A stretch of DNA of 64,000 nt from Thermovibrio ammonificans HB-1 (GCF_000185805.1 NC_014926.1:452418-516417); one strand, 5' to 3'; shown: positions 26,331 through 35,440, counted from the stretch's first letter. Program-made: numbers and translations. Notes: generated by a model from the sequence alone, not told the origin.

Positions 26331-27521
26331 ATGGAGACCTTTGAGAAAACCGAGAAGTTCGTAATGAGGACCTACAACCGCTACCCGGTTTCTTTCGTTA
26401 GGGGAGAAGGGTGCTGGCTCTACGATGAAAGCGGAAAAAAGTACCTTGACATGCTTGCGGGTATTGCCGTTTGCAACTTGGGCCACTGCCACCCGAGGGT
26501 TTCTGAAGCCATTTGTGAGCAGGCAAAAACCCTAATCCACACCTCGAACCTCTTCCACATAGGGCCCCAGGCGGAGCTGGCCAGGCTCCTCTGCGAGAAC
26601 TCCTTCGGCGAGAAGGTCTTTTTCTGTAACAGCGGGGCCGAGGCGAACGAGGGGGCTATAAAGCTGGCAAGGCGCTACGGAACCGAGTTAAATCCGGAAA
26701 AGTACGAGATAGTTGCCTTTAAAAACTCCTTCCACGGCCGGACGGTGGCTTCCGTATCGGTTACCGGCCAGGGCAAGTACAGTCAGGGCTTCGGCCCCAT
26801 GCTGGAGGGGGTTAAGTTCGCCGAGTTCAACAACCTTGAGTCGGTAGAGGAGGTGGTTTCGGAGAGGACCGCCGCCATAATTGTGGAGCCCGTTCAGGGT
26901 GAAGGGGGCGTTGTTCCCGCCGAGCCCGACTTCCTTAAGGGGCTCAGGGAAATTGCCGATAGGGTAAACGCCCTCCTGATATTCGACGAAGTCCAAACCG
27001 GTATAGGTAGAACGGGCAGACTCTTTGCCTACCAGCACTACGGGGTTGAGCCCGACGTTATGACGCTCGCCAAGGCCTTGGGTAACGGCGTTCCCATAGG
27101 GGCGGTTGTTGCAAAGGGAAGGGCGGCCGGTGTTTTAAAGCCGGGCCTTCATGCCTCTACCTTCGGCGGCAACTTCCTCTCTACGAGGGCCGGGGTGGAG
27201 GTGTTGAAGGTTATGACTGCTCCCGGGTTTTTCGATAGGGTGAACGCGGTTGCCGCCTACCTGAGGAAGGGGCTGGAGAGTATTGTTGAGGAGTTCCCCG
27301 GGCGTTTTGAGGCCGTTAGGGGACTGGGTATGATGTTGGGGCTTGTGTGCCGTTTTGAGTGCGGGGAGCTTGTGGGCAAGCTCCTTGAGGCCGGTGTTAT
27401 AGTTAACTGCACCGCCGGCAGGGTTTTAAGATTCCTACCGCCCCTTGTGATAACCGAGGAAGAGGTGGACTACGGCCTCTCGGTTCTGAGAGAGGTGCTG
27501 AGGGGTTATGGAGGCAGGTAG
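26331..27521 (+). CDS. argD: acetylornithine aminotransferase
   Basis: A 396-residue PLP enzyme, class III. Motifs: LDMLAGIAVCNLGHCHPRV, FFCNSGAEANEGAIKLAR, NSFHGRTVASVSVTGQ, LLIFDEVQTGIGRTGRLFAY and the PLP lysine in DVMTLAKALGNGVPIGA (about 245), then TFGGNFLSTRAG. It converts N-acetylglutamate semialdehyde to N-acetylornithine and may also serve lysine synthesis. Ribosome site AGAGGAG is upstream. The last 14 nt overlap the next gene. Confidence 0.93.
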   Translation: METFEKTEKFVMRTYNRYPVSFVRGEGCWLYDESGKKYLDMLAGIAVCNLGHCHPRVSEAICEQAKTLIHTSNLFHIGPQAELARLLCENSFGEKVFFCNSGAEANEGAIKLARRYGTELNPEKYEIVAFKNSFHGRTVASVSVTGQGKYSQGFGPMLEGVKFAEFNNLESVEEVVSERTAAIIVEPVQGEGGVVPAEPDFLKGLREIADRVNALLIFDEVQTGIGRTGRLFAYQHYGVEPDVMTLAKALGNGVPIGAVVAKGRAAGVLKPGLHASTFGGNFLSTRAGVEVLKVMTAPGFFDRVNAVAAYLRKGLESIVEEFPGRFEAVRGLGMMLGLVCRFECGELVGKLLEAGVIVNCTAGRVLRFLPPLVITEEEVDYGLSVLREVLRGYGGR

Positions 27522-29214
27522 CCTTACCCTCTTTGAGTCCGGTGAGTTCGGCAGGGAAGTGCTTGTTGAGGCTCTTGAGGAGTTTGCCTCCCTCCTTAAG
27601 GGTTTAAAGGTAAACGTGGATGCCCTTTACCCGGCCGACCCTTTTGTTCTGCCCTTTGCCGTTTACCTTTCGGATAGAAGCTCTATTCCCTTAAAGTCGG
27701 AGCTTTTCCTGAGGGAGGAGAGTAGGGTCCTTCTCCTCTTTTCGGCCGTCCCCTTTGAGGGTGTTACTGCCGGCTACTTGGCTGAAAAAGTGCAGAGCTT
27801 CAGGCAGCTCTTCCCCCGCTCTCCATCGGTTGTTCTTGTTTCCCCTGCCGACCTTCCCCAGGCAGATTTCCTCCTGCTCCGCTCTCGGTTCACGGGGCTG
27901 CTCAGGAAAGGGTTCCTGGAGGTGGCCGGCAACTACTTCTTCTGGCCGGTTGAAGGGGACTTCTTGGAGCTTCCCCCCGAGCTCCTCTCCCTCGCCCGGG
28001 AGGAGGCAAAGGAGCTTCACCGCTACCGCAGGGTTCTCGAGTCGCTGAAGCGCTACGAGGACTTTAAATCCCCCCTAAAGCCGGTAGGTGCCGACGCCGA
28101 GTTGACCTTCTGGGAGAAGCTGGAGAAGGGCCTTTTGGTTAACCCGGAGCTCCCTTGTCTGGAGCCTCAGCCGATTAACTTGAAGTTCGAGCCCCTCTTT
28201 CAGGTTGAGGATAAAAAGCTCAGCTCCGCCGTAACCGCCCTCTTGGAGTTCCTTGCCCAGACCCTCGAGAGGCACTTCTCCACCTACCTTGCCTACACGG
28301 CCGGAGAAGTAGTAGATAGAGAAGGCGTTCTGATAGTTCCCAGGGCCCTGGAGAGAAAGGAGCTTCGGGGAGTTGAGCTGAACCTTGAGATTGTTCTCAG
28401 GGAGCCTAAGAGCTTTAAAGCTTCTTTTAAGAAGCTCCTCTCCCTTGTGGAGAGGGCTTTCGGTGAGTTCCGCAGGGCCAAGTTTAAGGGCGTTAGCCTC
28501 GGCCCGGTTGTTGATGCTACGGCAGACGAAAGGCTGGGCAAGGGGGTACTCTACCTGAGCTGGTTCATCGACTACCGTATGGTGGAGGATATCTACTCTA
28601 AGGTCAACAGGAGTTGGCTCGTTTCAAGGCTCCTTGCAAGGAAGGAGGCCAAGAAAGGGGTTTTGGCCTTTTTCAGGTTTTTAAAGGAGTTCTCCTTTGA
28701 GCCGGGGGAGCTCGAAGAGTTCGCCTCAAGGCTTAACGGCCTCTGGGGGAGGGGAGAGCCCTTTTTCAGGGCAAAGTCGGCAGAGCTTAAGGAGCTCCTT
28801 ACAGAGAAAGAGCTCTGGCCCCTTGTGGCCTACTACGCCGTTAAGGGAAAGCTGGTTAAGGGGCTGAAGGAGTTTCTCCTCTCCCTTGCGGGAGTTGAAA
28901 GCGGCCACCAGCTCATTGCTAAAAGCGATAAGCTCTACTTCCCGGTAGAGAGCCTCAGGCTCTACAGGTCCAACTGGGAGCGGCTTGAAAACGGCGGAGC
29001 CGGAGTGGTTTTAAAGGGTGAGCTGCTCACAGGCGAGAGCATCTATAGGGTCTTTACAGACGACGGCCACTACTTGGGAAGGGTCCCGCAGCCCTTCTCC
29101 CACTATCTGGCCGCCGCCGAAAGGGCGGGAAGGAGGTTTTCCGTAAGGCCTCTCTCTTTGCGCCACTCGGTTTTCACAGAGACCTCTTACTGGCTTCAGG
29201 TTCAGCTCTTGTAG
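27508..29214 (+). CDS. 568-residue protein of unknown function, HIRAN-like C-terminus
   Basis: No family is recognised for most of this soluble 568-residue protein. It is rich in Leu, Glu and Lys, has no signal or membrane segment and no obvious catalytic motif. The last ~65 residues (GELLTGESIYRVFTDDGHYL through GRVPQPFSHYLAAAERAGRR) resemble the second half of a HIRAN domain, which binds DNA ends or stalled forks. The gene overlaps argD by 14 nt, with ATG 27508, so they are probably co-translated, though no functional link to arginine synthesis is apparent. It converges on the thioredoxin-like gene with a 13-nt overlap. Confidence 0.6.
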   Translation: MEAGSLTLFESGEFGREVLVEALEEFASLLKGLKVNVDALYPADPFVLPFAVYLSDRSSIPLKSELFLREESRVLLLFSAVPFEGVTAGYLAEKVQSFRQLFPRSPSVVLVSPADLPQADFLLLRSRFTGLLRKGFLEVAGNYFFWPVEGDFLELPPELLSLAREEAKELHRYRRVLESLKRYEDFKSPLKPVGADAELTFWEKLEKGLLVNPELPCLEPQPINLKFEPLFQVEDKKLSSAVTALLEFLAQTLERHFSTYLAYTAGEVVDREGVLIVPRALERKELRGVELNLEIVLREPKSFKASFKKLLSLVERAFGEFRRAKFKGVSLGPVVDATADERLGKGVLYLSWFIDYRMVEDIYSKVNRSWLVSRLLARKEAKKGVLAFFRFLKEFSFEPGELEEFASRLNGLWGRGEPFFRAKSAELKELLTEKELWPLVAYYAVKGKLVKGLKEFLLSLAGVESGHQLIAKSDKLYFPVESLRLYRSNWERLENGGAGVVLKGELLTGESIYRVFTDDGHYLGRVPQPFSHYLAAAERAGRRFSVRPLSLRHSVFTETSYWLQVQLL

Positions 29215-29459
29215 CGCCGAAGGAACTCTCTGACCGACTCTACCGAAAAGACCCCCGACCACCGCCTTAACTCCCTTCCCTCCTCTTCTGCAACCACCGT
29301 GGGGGCGCTGAAGATGAGCCTCTGGGCGGCCTCCTGGGGGAACTGCTCGAGGGGAAGCTCTTTAAACTCTACTCCGAACTCCTCTGCCGCCGCTTTTACC
29401 TTCTCTTTAAGGGGCTCACACACCGAACACCTTGCCGACGAGAAAAAGAGCAGCCTCAT
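29202..29459 (-). CDS. thioredoxin/glutaredoxin-like protein
   Basis: An 85-residue thioredoxin-fold protein: MRLLFFSSARCSVCEPLKEK with the redox pair Cys-Ser-Val-Cys (11-14), and the cis-proline strand IFSAPTVVAEEEGRELRRWS (P at about 54). No signal peptide, so cytoplasmic. Its start overlaps the stop of the permease gene by 4 nt (ATGA) and its end overlaps the convergent unknown gene by 13 nt. Probable thiol-disulfide reductant; partner unknown. Confidence 0.85.
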   Translation of the reverse strand: MRLLFFSSARCSVCEPLKEKVKAAAEEFGVEFKELPLEQFPQEAAQRLIFSAPTVVAEEEGRELRRWSGVFSVESVREFLRRYKS

Positions 29460-31012
29460 CTTCCCTCCACCTTCACTACAACCGGGTGGTGTTCCTTCGC
29501 TCCGGCTTTCTTCAGGAGCTCCTTGAGATGCTTTTTAACCTCTTCAGGTTTGGAAGAGAGCACTTTTATCGTTAAGAAGCCGGCCTTCTCTTTGCCCTCC
29601 TTTATGTTCCCGTCCAGCTCAACTTCTGCCGAGCTGTCGAGCTTCTTAAGGAGCTTTACGAACCTGCTCAGGAACTTCTCGTGGTTTTTTATGAACTCCT
29701 CTCCCTCCTTCAGCCGCCAGTCTATATACTCTTTAAGCCTTCTGCCCTTAACCGTTGTGTAGATGAGCTCGAATATGAACGTACCAACGAGCACAACCGT
29801 AACCGACTTCAGGGCTTCTGGGTTCGTCTTTAGGTTGTAGCTTAAAAGCACCGCCCCCGAAACGATGCACAGGATAAAGGCGATGAACGATATCCACCTG
29901 TTTGAATTTGTAAACCTGTAGAGCTTAAAGTTCGTGAAGTTTACAGCTGCAAATATTGCGAGGAAGCCGAAGCTCCCCGCAACCGATATGTTCTCAAGGT
30001 TAAACGTTGTTGCAAATAAAATGGTGAGAATTGTCAGAATGAGCAGCCCCTCCGTTCCCTCCTTCCACACTTTTTTGCTGAAGGATTTTGGGAGGGCCCC
30101 CAGCTTGGCAACGAGGTAGCTCACCCTTGCGCTGCCGTAGAGGGTTGCGTTTATTGCCGACGCCGTTGAGAGGAGTGCGGCAATTCCTATGAGGAAAAAT
30201 CCGAGCTTCCCCAAAAACGGCTCTGCGGCCACGGCCAGGGCGTAGTCTTTGTACTTTACAACCTGCTGGTAGGTGAGGTTTGCCACCGCCACGGCGGAAA
30301 CCACAACGTAAACGAGTATAACCGTTGAAACGCTTGCGTAGTAAGCCTTGGGTAGGGTCTTCTCCGGGTCTTTTACGTCCCGGGCGGTGTTGGCTATGAG
30401 CTCAAACCCCTCGTAGGCCAGAAATATTATGAGGCCCCCCACCATGATTTTCAAAATGCTCTCCCAGTGCTCTGGAGAGAGCCTGGAGAAGTCCCCTGTG
30501 AGGAAACCCAGTGCCGAGAAGAACAGTAGTATTCCGAGCTTTGCAAACACCATAATGTCTTCGGCTTTACCGCTCACGTAGGCTCCCAGGAAGTTTATGA
30601 AGGCGAAAAACGAAACCACTCCAACTATCAGCGCCTTTTTAACGAGCGTTACCTCGTGGCCCAGCAGCAGGGCGGAGCCGTAGCTGCCGAAGGCGTAAGA
30701 GTAGAGGGAGAGCATTATTACGTAGCTCGCAAGGAGCAGCGTGTTCAGGTAAGAGGAGAATAGGTTGTTCCCGAATCCCCTAACGAGGAACTCTACGGTG
30801 CCACCCTCGCTGGGGTACCTTACTGAGAGCTTCGCGTAGGAGTAAGAGGTGAGCAGGGCTATCAGGCCGGAGAAGAGGAATGCTACCGGTGCGGCCCCCT
30901 TTGCAAGGAGAATCGTTAAGCCGAGAACGGCGAAGATACCTCCGCCTATCATTCCGCCCACTCCTATGGAGTAGACCTCCCAGAAACCTATCTTCTTTTT
31001 GGCCTCCATCAC
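29456..31012 (-). CDS. APC-family amino acid permease with cytoplasmic C-terminal domain
   Basis: A 518-residue membrane protein with about 12 hydrophobic segments. The N-terminus KIGFWEVYSIGVGGMIGGGI carries the APC motif GGMIGGGIF in TM1, and FLAYEGFELIANTARDVKDP is the TM6-loop signature. About 110 cytoplasmic residues follow the last TM and are charged and helical, perhaps a regulatory domain. The substrate cannot be told from sequence. It is in the operon mobB-panE-permease-thioredoxin, each start overlapping the preceding stop. Confidence 0.87.
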   Translation of the reverse strand: MMEAKKKIGFWEVYSIGVGGMIGGGIFAVLGLTILLAKGAAPVAFLFSGLIALLTSYSYAKLSVRYPSEGGTVEFLVRGFGNNLFSSYLNTLLLASYVIMLSLYSYAFGSYGSALLLGHEVTLVKKALIVGVVSFFAFINFLGAYVSGKAEDIMVFAKLGILLFFSALGFLTGDFSRLSPEHWESILKIMVGGLIIFLAYEGFELIANTARDVKDPEKTLPKAYYASVSTVILVYVVVSAVAVANLTYQQVVKYKDYALAVAAEPFLGKLGFFLIGIAALLSTASAINATLYGSARVSYLVAKLGALPKSFSKKVWKEGTEGLLILTILTILFATTFNLENISVAGSFGFLAIFAAVNFTNFKLYRFTNSNRWISFIAFILCIVSGAVLLSYNLKTNPEALKSVTVVLVGTFIFELIYTTVKGRRLKEYIDWRLKEGEEFIKNHEKFLSRFVKLLKKLDSSAEVELDGNIKEGKEKAGFLTIKVLSSKPEEVKKHLKELLKKAGAKEHHPVVVKVEGR

Positions 31013-31938
31013 TTTCTCCTCTTTTCGTCTAAGAACTTAACCGTGGCGTAAACGCACCTGTTGAACGGAACCTCTACTCCCTTTGCTTGGGCCTTTCTGA
31101 TGAGGGCTCCGGTTATCCCCTCTATCTCTATTGGTTTGCCCTTCTCAAAGTCTAAGAGCATGCTCGTTTTGTAGTTTTTCAGGTCGGGGGAGGACTTGAG
31201 GTAGTTCTCCATAATTTTCGGTTTTAGCCTAACTCCGTAGCTTTCGGCTACTTTGTAACACTCCTCCATGAGCTTCTTAAGGACTTCAAAAGTGAGGGGG
31301 TTCTCCAGGAGCTCCCCTACCGTTGCGCCGGTTATTACCGAGTAGGGGTTGAAGGCAACGTTCCAGACCAGTTTCTTCCAAAGGGTGTAGTTGATGTCCT
31401 TTGATGCCCTTGCCTCTATGCCGCAGGAGCGAAGCTCCTCTACCAGTCTCTCTACCCTTTCAGAGGGCTTGCCGCTCAGCTCCCCTATCTCGAGCAGCCC
31501 GGCGGCCTCGTGAACAACAACTCCCGGCCGCTCAACGTACGTGCCTACAAAGGCCGTTGCCCCCAGCACCCGCTCCTTTCCTACGAACTTTGCCAGTATC
31601 TCCTCGTTCTCTATGCCGTTTTGGACCGAAACAACAACGGAGTTCTCCTTGAGCATCTGGGGGATATGGGGAGCTACCTTTTCGGTGTCGTAGGACTTAA
31701 CGCAGACGAGAACCACATCGGCTTTTCCGGCCTCCTCGGGGCTCGATACGAACTTTACTTTGTCGCTCTCTTTAACGGTGAAGGTGCCGTACTTGAAGCT
31801 CTTTACGGTGAGCCCCTTTTCCTTCATTGCCTTTAGGTGTTCGCCTCTGCCTATGAAAACGACCTCTTTTCCGCACTTTGCGAGTAATCCGCCGTAGAGG
31901 GAGCCTACGCCTCCCGCCCCGTATATTACGAACCTCAC
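31009..31938 (-). CDS. panE: 2-dehydropantoate 2-reductase
   Basis: A 309-residue NADPH-dependent reductase of the PanE/ApbA family in CoA synthesis. Rossmann motif MRFVIYGAGGVGSLYGGLLA, then VVLVCVKSYDTEKV, SVQNGIENEE and the catalytic lysine region LWKKLVWNVAFNPYSVITG (about 185-200). The C-terminal MLLDFEKGKPIEIEGITGAL is also typical. It overlaps the mobB and permease genes by 4 nt on each side. Confidence 0.9.
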   Translation of the reverse strand: MRFVIYGAGGVGSLYGGLLAKCGKEVVFIGRGEHLKAMKEKGLTVKSFKYGTFTVKESDKVKFVSSPEEAGKADVVLVCVKSYDTEKVAPHIPQMLKENSVVVSVQNGIENEEILAKFVGKERVLGATAFVGTYVERPGVVVHEAAGLLEIGELSGKPSERVERLVEELRSCGIEARASKDINYTLWKKLVWNVAFNPYSVITGATVGELLENPLTFEVLKKLMEECYKVAESYGVRLKPKIMENYLKSSPDLKNYKTSMLLDFEKGKPIEIEGITGALIRKAQAKGVEVPFNRCVYATVKFLDEKRRK

Positions 31939-32600
31939 TTTTCCCTCCTTTTTACGCAGACCTCTATGAGCTCTACCGGCTCCTCTATGCCTTTTAGGGG
32001 TTTCAGGAATCCGCCGAGTAGCTCAGCGAGCATGTGTCTTATGAAGGGTTTCATCTCTACCTCTTTGCCGTTTACGCTTAAGGTTACGGTGAAAGGTTCC
32101 TCTTCACTTTTAATAATTTCCGACTCTATAAATTCTGCAACTTCCTCGGGGCTGTTTAGGGGGAGGTTTGTTATACCTTCAACTTTAAAGTCGGTTGCCA
32201 CTGCTACAACGTTTTCCACCCTTTTAAACAGAGGCTCTGTTTTCTGCTCTTTTCGGAGGACCTCTATTTTGGGCAGGGAGTAGTTTTTAAAGCCTTCACA
32301 GATGACCACGTCGAAGTTGGAAAAGTGCCTGTTCAGGAAGGTTTGAAGCTCGAGCTCTTCTTTATTTTTAAAAATTCTGATGATGCTCTGGTGCGGCTCT
32401 ACCAAGGCTACCGCTTCGGCTCCGACTTTGGCCAGTTTGTAGGTGTCGGTTCCCTCTTTTTCCGGCAGTACGTTTTCATGTTTTGTCGATTTAACGGCGG
32501 CAACCTTGTAGCCCTTTTCCTTGAGGATTTTTATAACTTGGGCGGCAAGGGTGGTCTTACCGCTGTTGTGGTAGCCTATGAAAGAGATAGCTTTCACCAT
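31935..32600 (-). CDS. mobB: molybdopterin-guanine dinucleotide biosynthesis adaptor MobB
   Basis: A 221-residue protein. The first ~160 residues are MobB: P-loop FIGYHNSGKTTLAAQV (about 7-22), AAVKSTKHENVLPEKEGTDT and VVICEGFKNYSLPKIEV. The final ~55 residues (FTVTLSVNGKEVEMKPFIRH onwards) form an additional small domain sometimes found fused to MobB, unknown in function. MobB delivers GTP or Mo cofactor during MGD synthesis; no other molybdenum genes are in the window. It heads the minus-strand operon at 29202-32600. Confidence 0.85.
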   Translation of the reverse strand: MVKAISFIGYHNSGKTTLAAQVIKILKEKGYKVAAVKSTKHENVLPEKEGTDTYKLAKVGAEAVALVEPHQSIIRIFKNKEELELQTFLNRHFSNFDVVICEGFKNYSLPKIEVLRKEQKTEPLFKRVENVVAVATDFKVEGITNLPLNSPEEVAEFIESEIIKSEEEPFTVTLSVNGKEVEMKPFIRHMLAELLGGFLKPLKGIEEPVELIEVCVKRREK

Positions 32601-32637
32601 TTGGCTCTCCTTCTACTCCCCGGATTTGGGAAGAATC

Positions 32638-32667
32638 TTGACATGTGATTCTACAGTAGAATAAACT
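32638..32667 (+). promoter_or_regulatory. probable promoter with palindromic operator, lipoprotein/protease operon
   Basis: A perfect TTGACA (32638-32643) followed 18 bp later by TAAACT (32662-32667). A 15-bp palindrome ATTCTAC-A-GTAGAAT (32648-32662) fills the spacer, where a repressor would block the polymerase. About 45 bp upstream of the lipoprotein start. Confidence 0.5.
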
Positions 32668-32713
32668 TATTCATAACTAAAGAGCGATAACGCGCCTTTT
32701 CAGGAGGGGGGAG

Positions 32714-33157
32714 TTGTCCCGCAGGTTGCTGTTTCTGGCTTTTGCCGTTTTTTTGGCCTCTTGCGGCTCAACTACAGTCTCTTCCGAAAAAACTTTAAAA
32801 ACATTTAAAGAAGAAGCTGCTGGCGTGAAGGGCAAAGAGAAAAAGTACCGTATGGGTTACATTCCTACGCCGCCCTCGTACGTTGAGGGTAAGAAGACCT
32901 GTTCTTCTATTTACGTTGAAGTGGGTAAAAGGCGCTTGAAGCTCTGTAACATAACCAGAGCTGTAGTTGAGTTTACGGTGCTCTCCAACTGTTCTAAGAA
33001 GAAGGTTACCGGCAGTTTAAAACCCCTTTCCTGTGAAGAGATAGCGGTTGAAGAACTTGTGGGAAGGGGGAACCGCTGCATCTTTACCGTTGAGGCAAGA
33101 AATCGCAAAAACGGCTGCCTTCAGAAAATAAATGTGGTATGGGAGGGGATGAAATGA
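32714..33157 (+). CDS. small lipoprotein, partner of the downstream protease
   Basis: A 147-residue protein with a TTG start behind AGGAGGGGG. A lipoprotein signal peptide ends in FLASC, with Cys17 as the lipidated residue. The mature part contains GYIPTPPSYVEG, which echoes GYKPTPASFAEK near the start of the mature protease, and five further cysteines. The stop overlaps the protease start (ATGA), indicating co-translation. No known family; a surface anchor or inhibitor/chaperone for the protease is conceivable. Confidence 0.7.
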   Translation: MSRRLLFLAFAVFLASCGSTTVSSEKTLKTFKEEAAGVKGKEKKYRMGYIPTPPSYVEGKKTCSSIYVEVGKRRLKLCNITRAVVEFTVLSNCSKKKVTGSLKPLSCEEIAVEELVGRGNRCIFTVEARNRKNGCLQKINVVWEGMK

Positions 33158-35385
33158 GCGGCTACAGGTCTTTGATTGCGGTGCTCTCACTGGCGCTGCT
33201 TACCTCCTCTGCAAGCGGGGCTACTACAAAGCTCAAGTGGAAACTCGGTTATAAGCCGACACCTGCTTCCTTTGCAGAGAAACACATGCTTAAACCGCCT
33301 AAGGTGAAGGCTTCTCAGCTTCCCACTTCGGTGGACTTGTGTCAGTACCTTCCCCCGGTCGGTAACCAAGGGTATCAGGGCTCCTGTGTTGCGTGGGCCG
33401 TTGGTTACTACTACAAGACCTTCCAGGAAGGAAGGGAGCACGGCTGGGATGTTTCAAACGAGACCCACATCTGCAGCCCGGCCTTTATCTACAACCAGAT
33501 AAACAACGGTGAAGACCAAGGCTCTATTATTGCCGACGCCCTTACACTCCTTACCCGTGAGGGGTGTGACAACCTTGCAGATATGCCCTACAACGACCAA
33601 GACTACACAACTCTTCCCACTAAAGAGCAGATGCTCAACGCCCTGCCCTGGAGGGCAGACTCTTTCGGCTTCTTCTACGAGTACGACAACGACTGTGACT
33701 ATAACAACTGTAAGAGGGACGTTCCCCTTACCGATACGCAGATTGAGGAGCTTAAAGCTCACCTTGCAAGCGGCGACGTTTTCGTTATGGCAATTCCGGT
33801 TTTCGACGGATTCGTGAGCCTTAACTCAACCAACTACTTCTACAACGGTCCGACCGCAAATGAGACCTACTTGGGCGGCCACGCCATCATCATTTGCGGT
33901 TACGACGACTCCATCGGTAACGGCACCGGAGGCTTTAAGATAAGGAACTCCTGGGGAACCGATTGGGGTAACAACGGCGAAGCTTACATCTCCTACGACT
34001 TCGTTAAGAACTACTCTTTTGAAGCTGCTGCTATGGTAGACCGCATCGGCTACAACTGGAACGTTGTTGCCGATATAGACATAGACAACCTCTACAGGGC
34101 CGATGCGGGAATAGCCTTTAACGGAACCAACAACCAAACCTTTATTTTCATGGGTGACTATATCTGGCAGGAGTATGCCTCCTACTGGCCCAACGGAGGC
34201 GACCAAAGGAGGGGAATCCATGCGGTTGTAGACTTAACCGATTTGGGTCTTCCACCCTACTACACGGCAATACTGGGGGACCTTAACTACAGCGTAAACG
34301 GGTATGGAAATACGGGAACTCTTACCTCCCTTGTTATTAGGGATGCTTCCGGAAACAGCGTTTCTTATTCTGGCGTTCCCCTTGATATCCCCGACGGCGA
34401 TGTAATCTCTTTCAGAGTTCCCGGTCTCGGGGTTGGAATTAACTACTTTAAGGCATCTCCTACAAGCGGTTACTATCCGCTTGATGTCGCCTTCGACTAC
34501 TCCGTTACGGGCGAGAATGTAACCTGTAGCTTTGACTTTAACGGAGACGGCAAGCCCGAGCAGGTTATTCAGAACTGCTCCAACGGAACCGTTAGCTACA
34601 CCTACACTGCAGCCGGCAACTACACTGCCACACTAACGGTTACAGACGGTGCTACTACAGCTTCAAGGAGCGTTATCGTTTCTGCCCTTAATGCACCGCC
34701 TTACGTTGATAGCTTTACGGCTTCTCCCACCAGCGGTTACTACCCCCTAAACGTGAGCTTCAGCTACTCGGTAGGCGATATCAACGGAGACAGTCTTCTG
34801 TGTAGCTTTGACTTCAACGGAGACGGTAAGCCCGACCAGGTTATTCAGAACTGTTCCAACGGAACTGTTAGCTACACCTACACTGCAGCCGGCAACTACA
34901 CTGCCACACTAACGGTTACAGACGGCAACGCTACGGCCAATGCAACAACCGACGTTCAGGTTTACAACGGAGCTCCCACAATAGGAAGCTTCAGCGCTTC
35001 GCCCACCTCCGGAGATGCGCCTTTAACCGTGAGGTTCGACTTTAACGTGAGCGACCCCGACCACGACAGCCTCACCTGTAAGTTTGATTTCGACGGCGAC
35101 GGTTCTGTGGATAGGGTTATCTATAACTGTGTAAGCGGTTCTACTTCCTACACTTACCAGGATGCCGGTAACTACACTGCAACTTTAGTGGTTACAGACG
35201 GCGTAAACGAGGCCAAGAGCTCTGTAGGTGTTACCGTTTCCTCTTCGGAGTCCGGCGTTACTACAAACTCTACAAGCTGTTCTCTCTCTCCGGCGGTTCC
35301 TGCATCTACCGGAGCCGTTAACTTCCTCTTTATGCTTGCGCCTCTGTTTGGGCTTGCCGGTTTAAGAAGGGGAAGGAAGGAGTAA
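33154..35385 (+). CDS. secreted papain-like (C1) cysteine protease with PKD repeats and C-terminal sorting tail
   Basis: 743 residues from ATG 33154 (an ATG 15 nt upstream has no better site). Signal peptide about 1-22. The C1 papain-like domain has Gln/Cys in NQGYQGSCVAW (C78), His in GGHAIIICGYDD (H243) and Asn in NSWGTDWGNN (N265). A beta-rich part about 290-430 precedes three PKD domains starting near 430, 523 and 612 (each with SPTSG, FDFNGDG or similar, and TVTDG). The end resembles a CTERM sorting signal: a lone Cys in SCSLSP, a hydrophobic stretch LFMLAPLFGLAGL and RRGRKE. Probably a cell-surface protease, coupled to the lipoprotein gene. Confidence 0.85.
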   Translation: MSGYRSLIAVLSLALLTSSASGATTKLKWKLGYKPTPASFAEKHMLKPPKVKASQLPTSVDLCQYLPPVGNQGYQGSCVAWAVGYYYKTFQEGREHGWDVSNETHICSPAFIYNQINNGEDQGSIIADALTLLTREGCDNLADMPYNDQDYTTLPTKEQMLNALPWRADSFGFFYEYDNDCDYNNCKRDVPLTDTQIEELKAHLASGDVFVMAIPVFDGFVSLNSTNYFYNGPTANETYLGGHAIIICGYDDSIGNGTGGFKIRNSWGTDWGNNGEAYISYDFVKNYSFEAAAMVDRIGYNWNVVADIDIDNLYRADAGIAFNGTNNQTFIFMGDYIWQEYASYWPNGGDQRRGIHAVVDLTDLGLPPYYTAILGDLNYSVNGYGNTGTLTSLVIRDASGNSVSYSGVPLDIPDGDVISFRVPGLGVGINYFKASPTSGYYPLDVAFDYSVTGENVTCSFDFNGDGKPEQVIQNCSNGTVSYTYTAAGNYTATLTVTDGATTASRSVIVSALNAPPYVDSFTASPTSGYYPLNVSFSYSVGDINGDSLLCSFDFNGDGKPDQVIQNCSNGTVSYTYTAAGNYTATLTVTDGNATANATTDVQVYNGAPTIGSFSASPTSGDAPLTVRFDFNVSDPDHDSLTCKFDFDGDGSVDRVIYNCVSGSTSYTYQDAGNYTATLVVTDGVNEAKSSVGVTVSSSESGVTTNSTSCSLSPAVPASTGAVNFLFMLAPLFGLAGLRRGRKE
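34525..34649 (+). repeat. PKD DNA direct repeat, copy 1
   Basis: 125 bp nearly identical to 34801-34925 (only a handful of silent or single substitutions). It encodes the core of the first PKD domain, from CSFDFNGDGKPE to TLTVTDG. The identity at third positions points to recent duplication or gene conversion. Confidence 0.85.
34801..34925 (+). repeat. PKD DNA direct repeat, copy 2
   Basis: Second copy of the 125-bp segment at 34525, in the second PKD domain. The third PKD domain (about 35060-35190) is clearly diverged at DNA level, so only the first two are recent. Confidence 0.85.
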
Positions 35386-35413
35386 TTTCTGCTTTAGCGG
35401 GGTTGTTGGTAGT

Positions 35414-35440
35414 GGCGGGGCCGAAGGCCCCGCCATTTTT
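35414..35440 (+). terminator. rho-independent terminator after the protease gene
   Basis: GGCGGGGCC (35414-35422), loop GAA, GGCCCCGCC (35426-35434), then ATTTTT. A 9-bp GC stem with a T-run on the plus strand, 28 bp after the protease stop and just before the convergent ilvD stop. There is no T-run on the minus-strand side. Confidence 0.9.
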
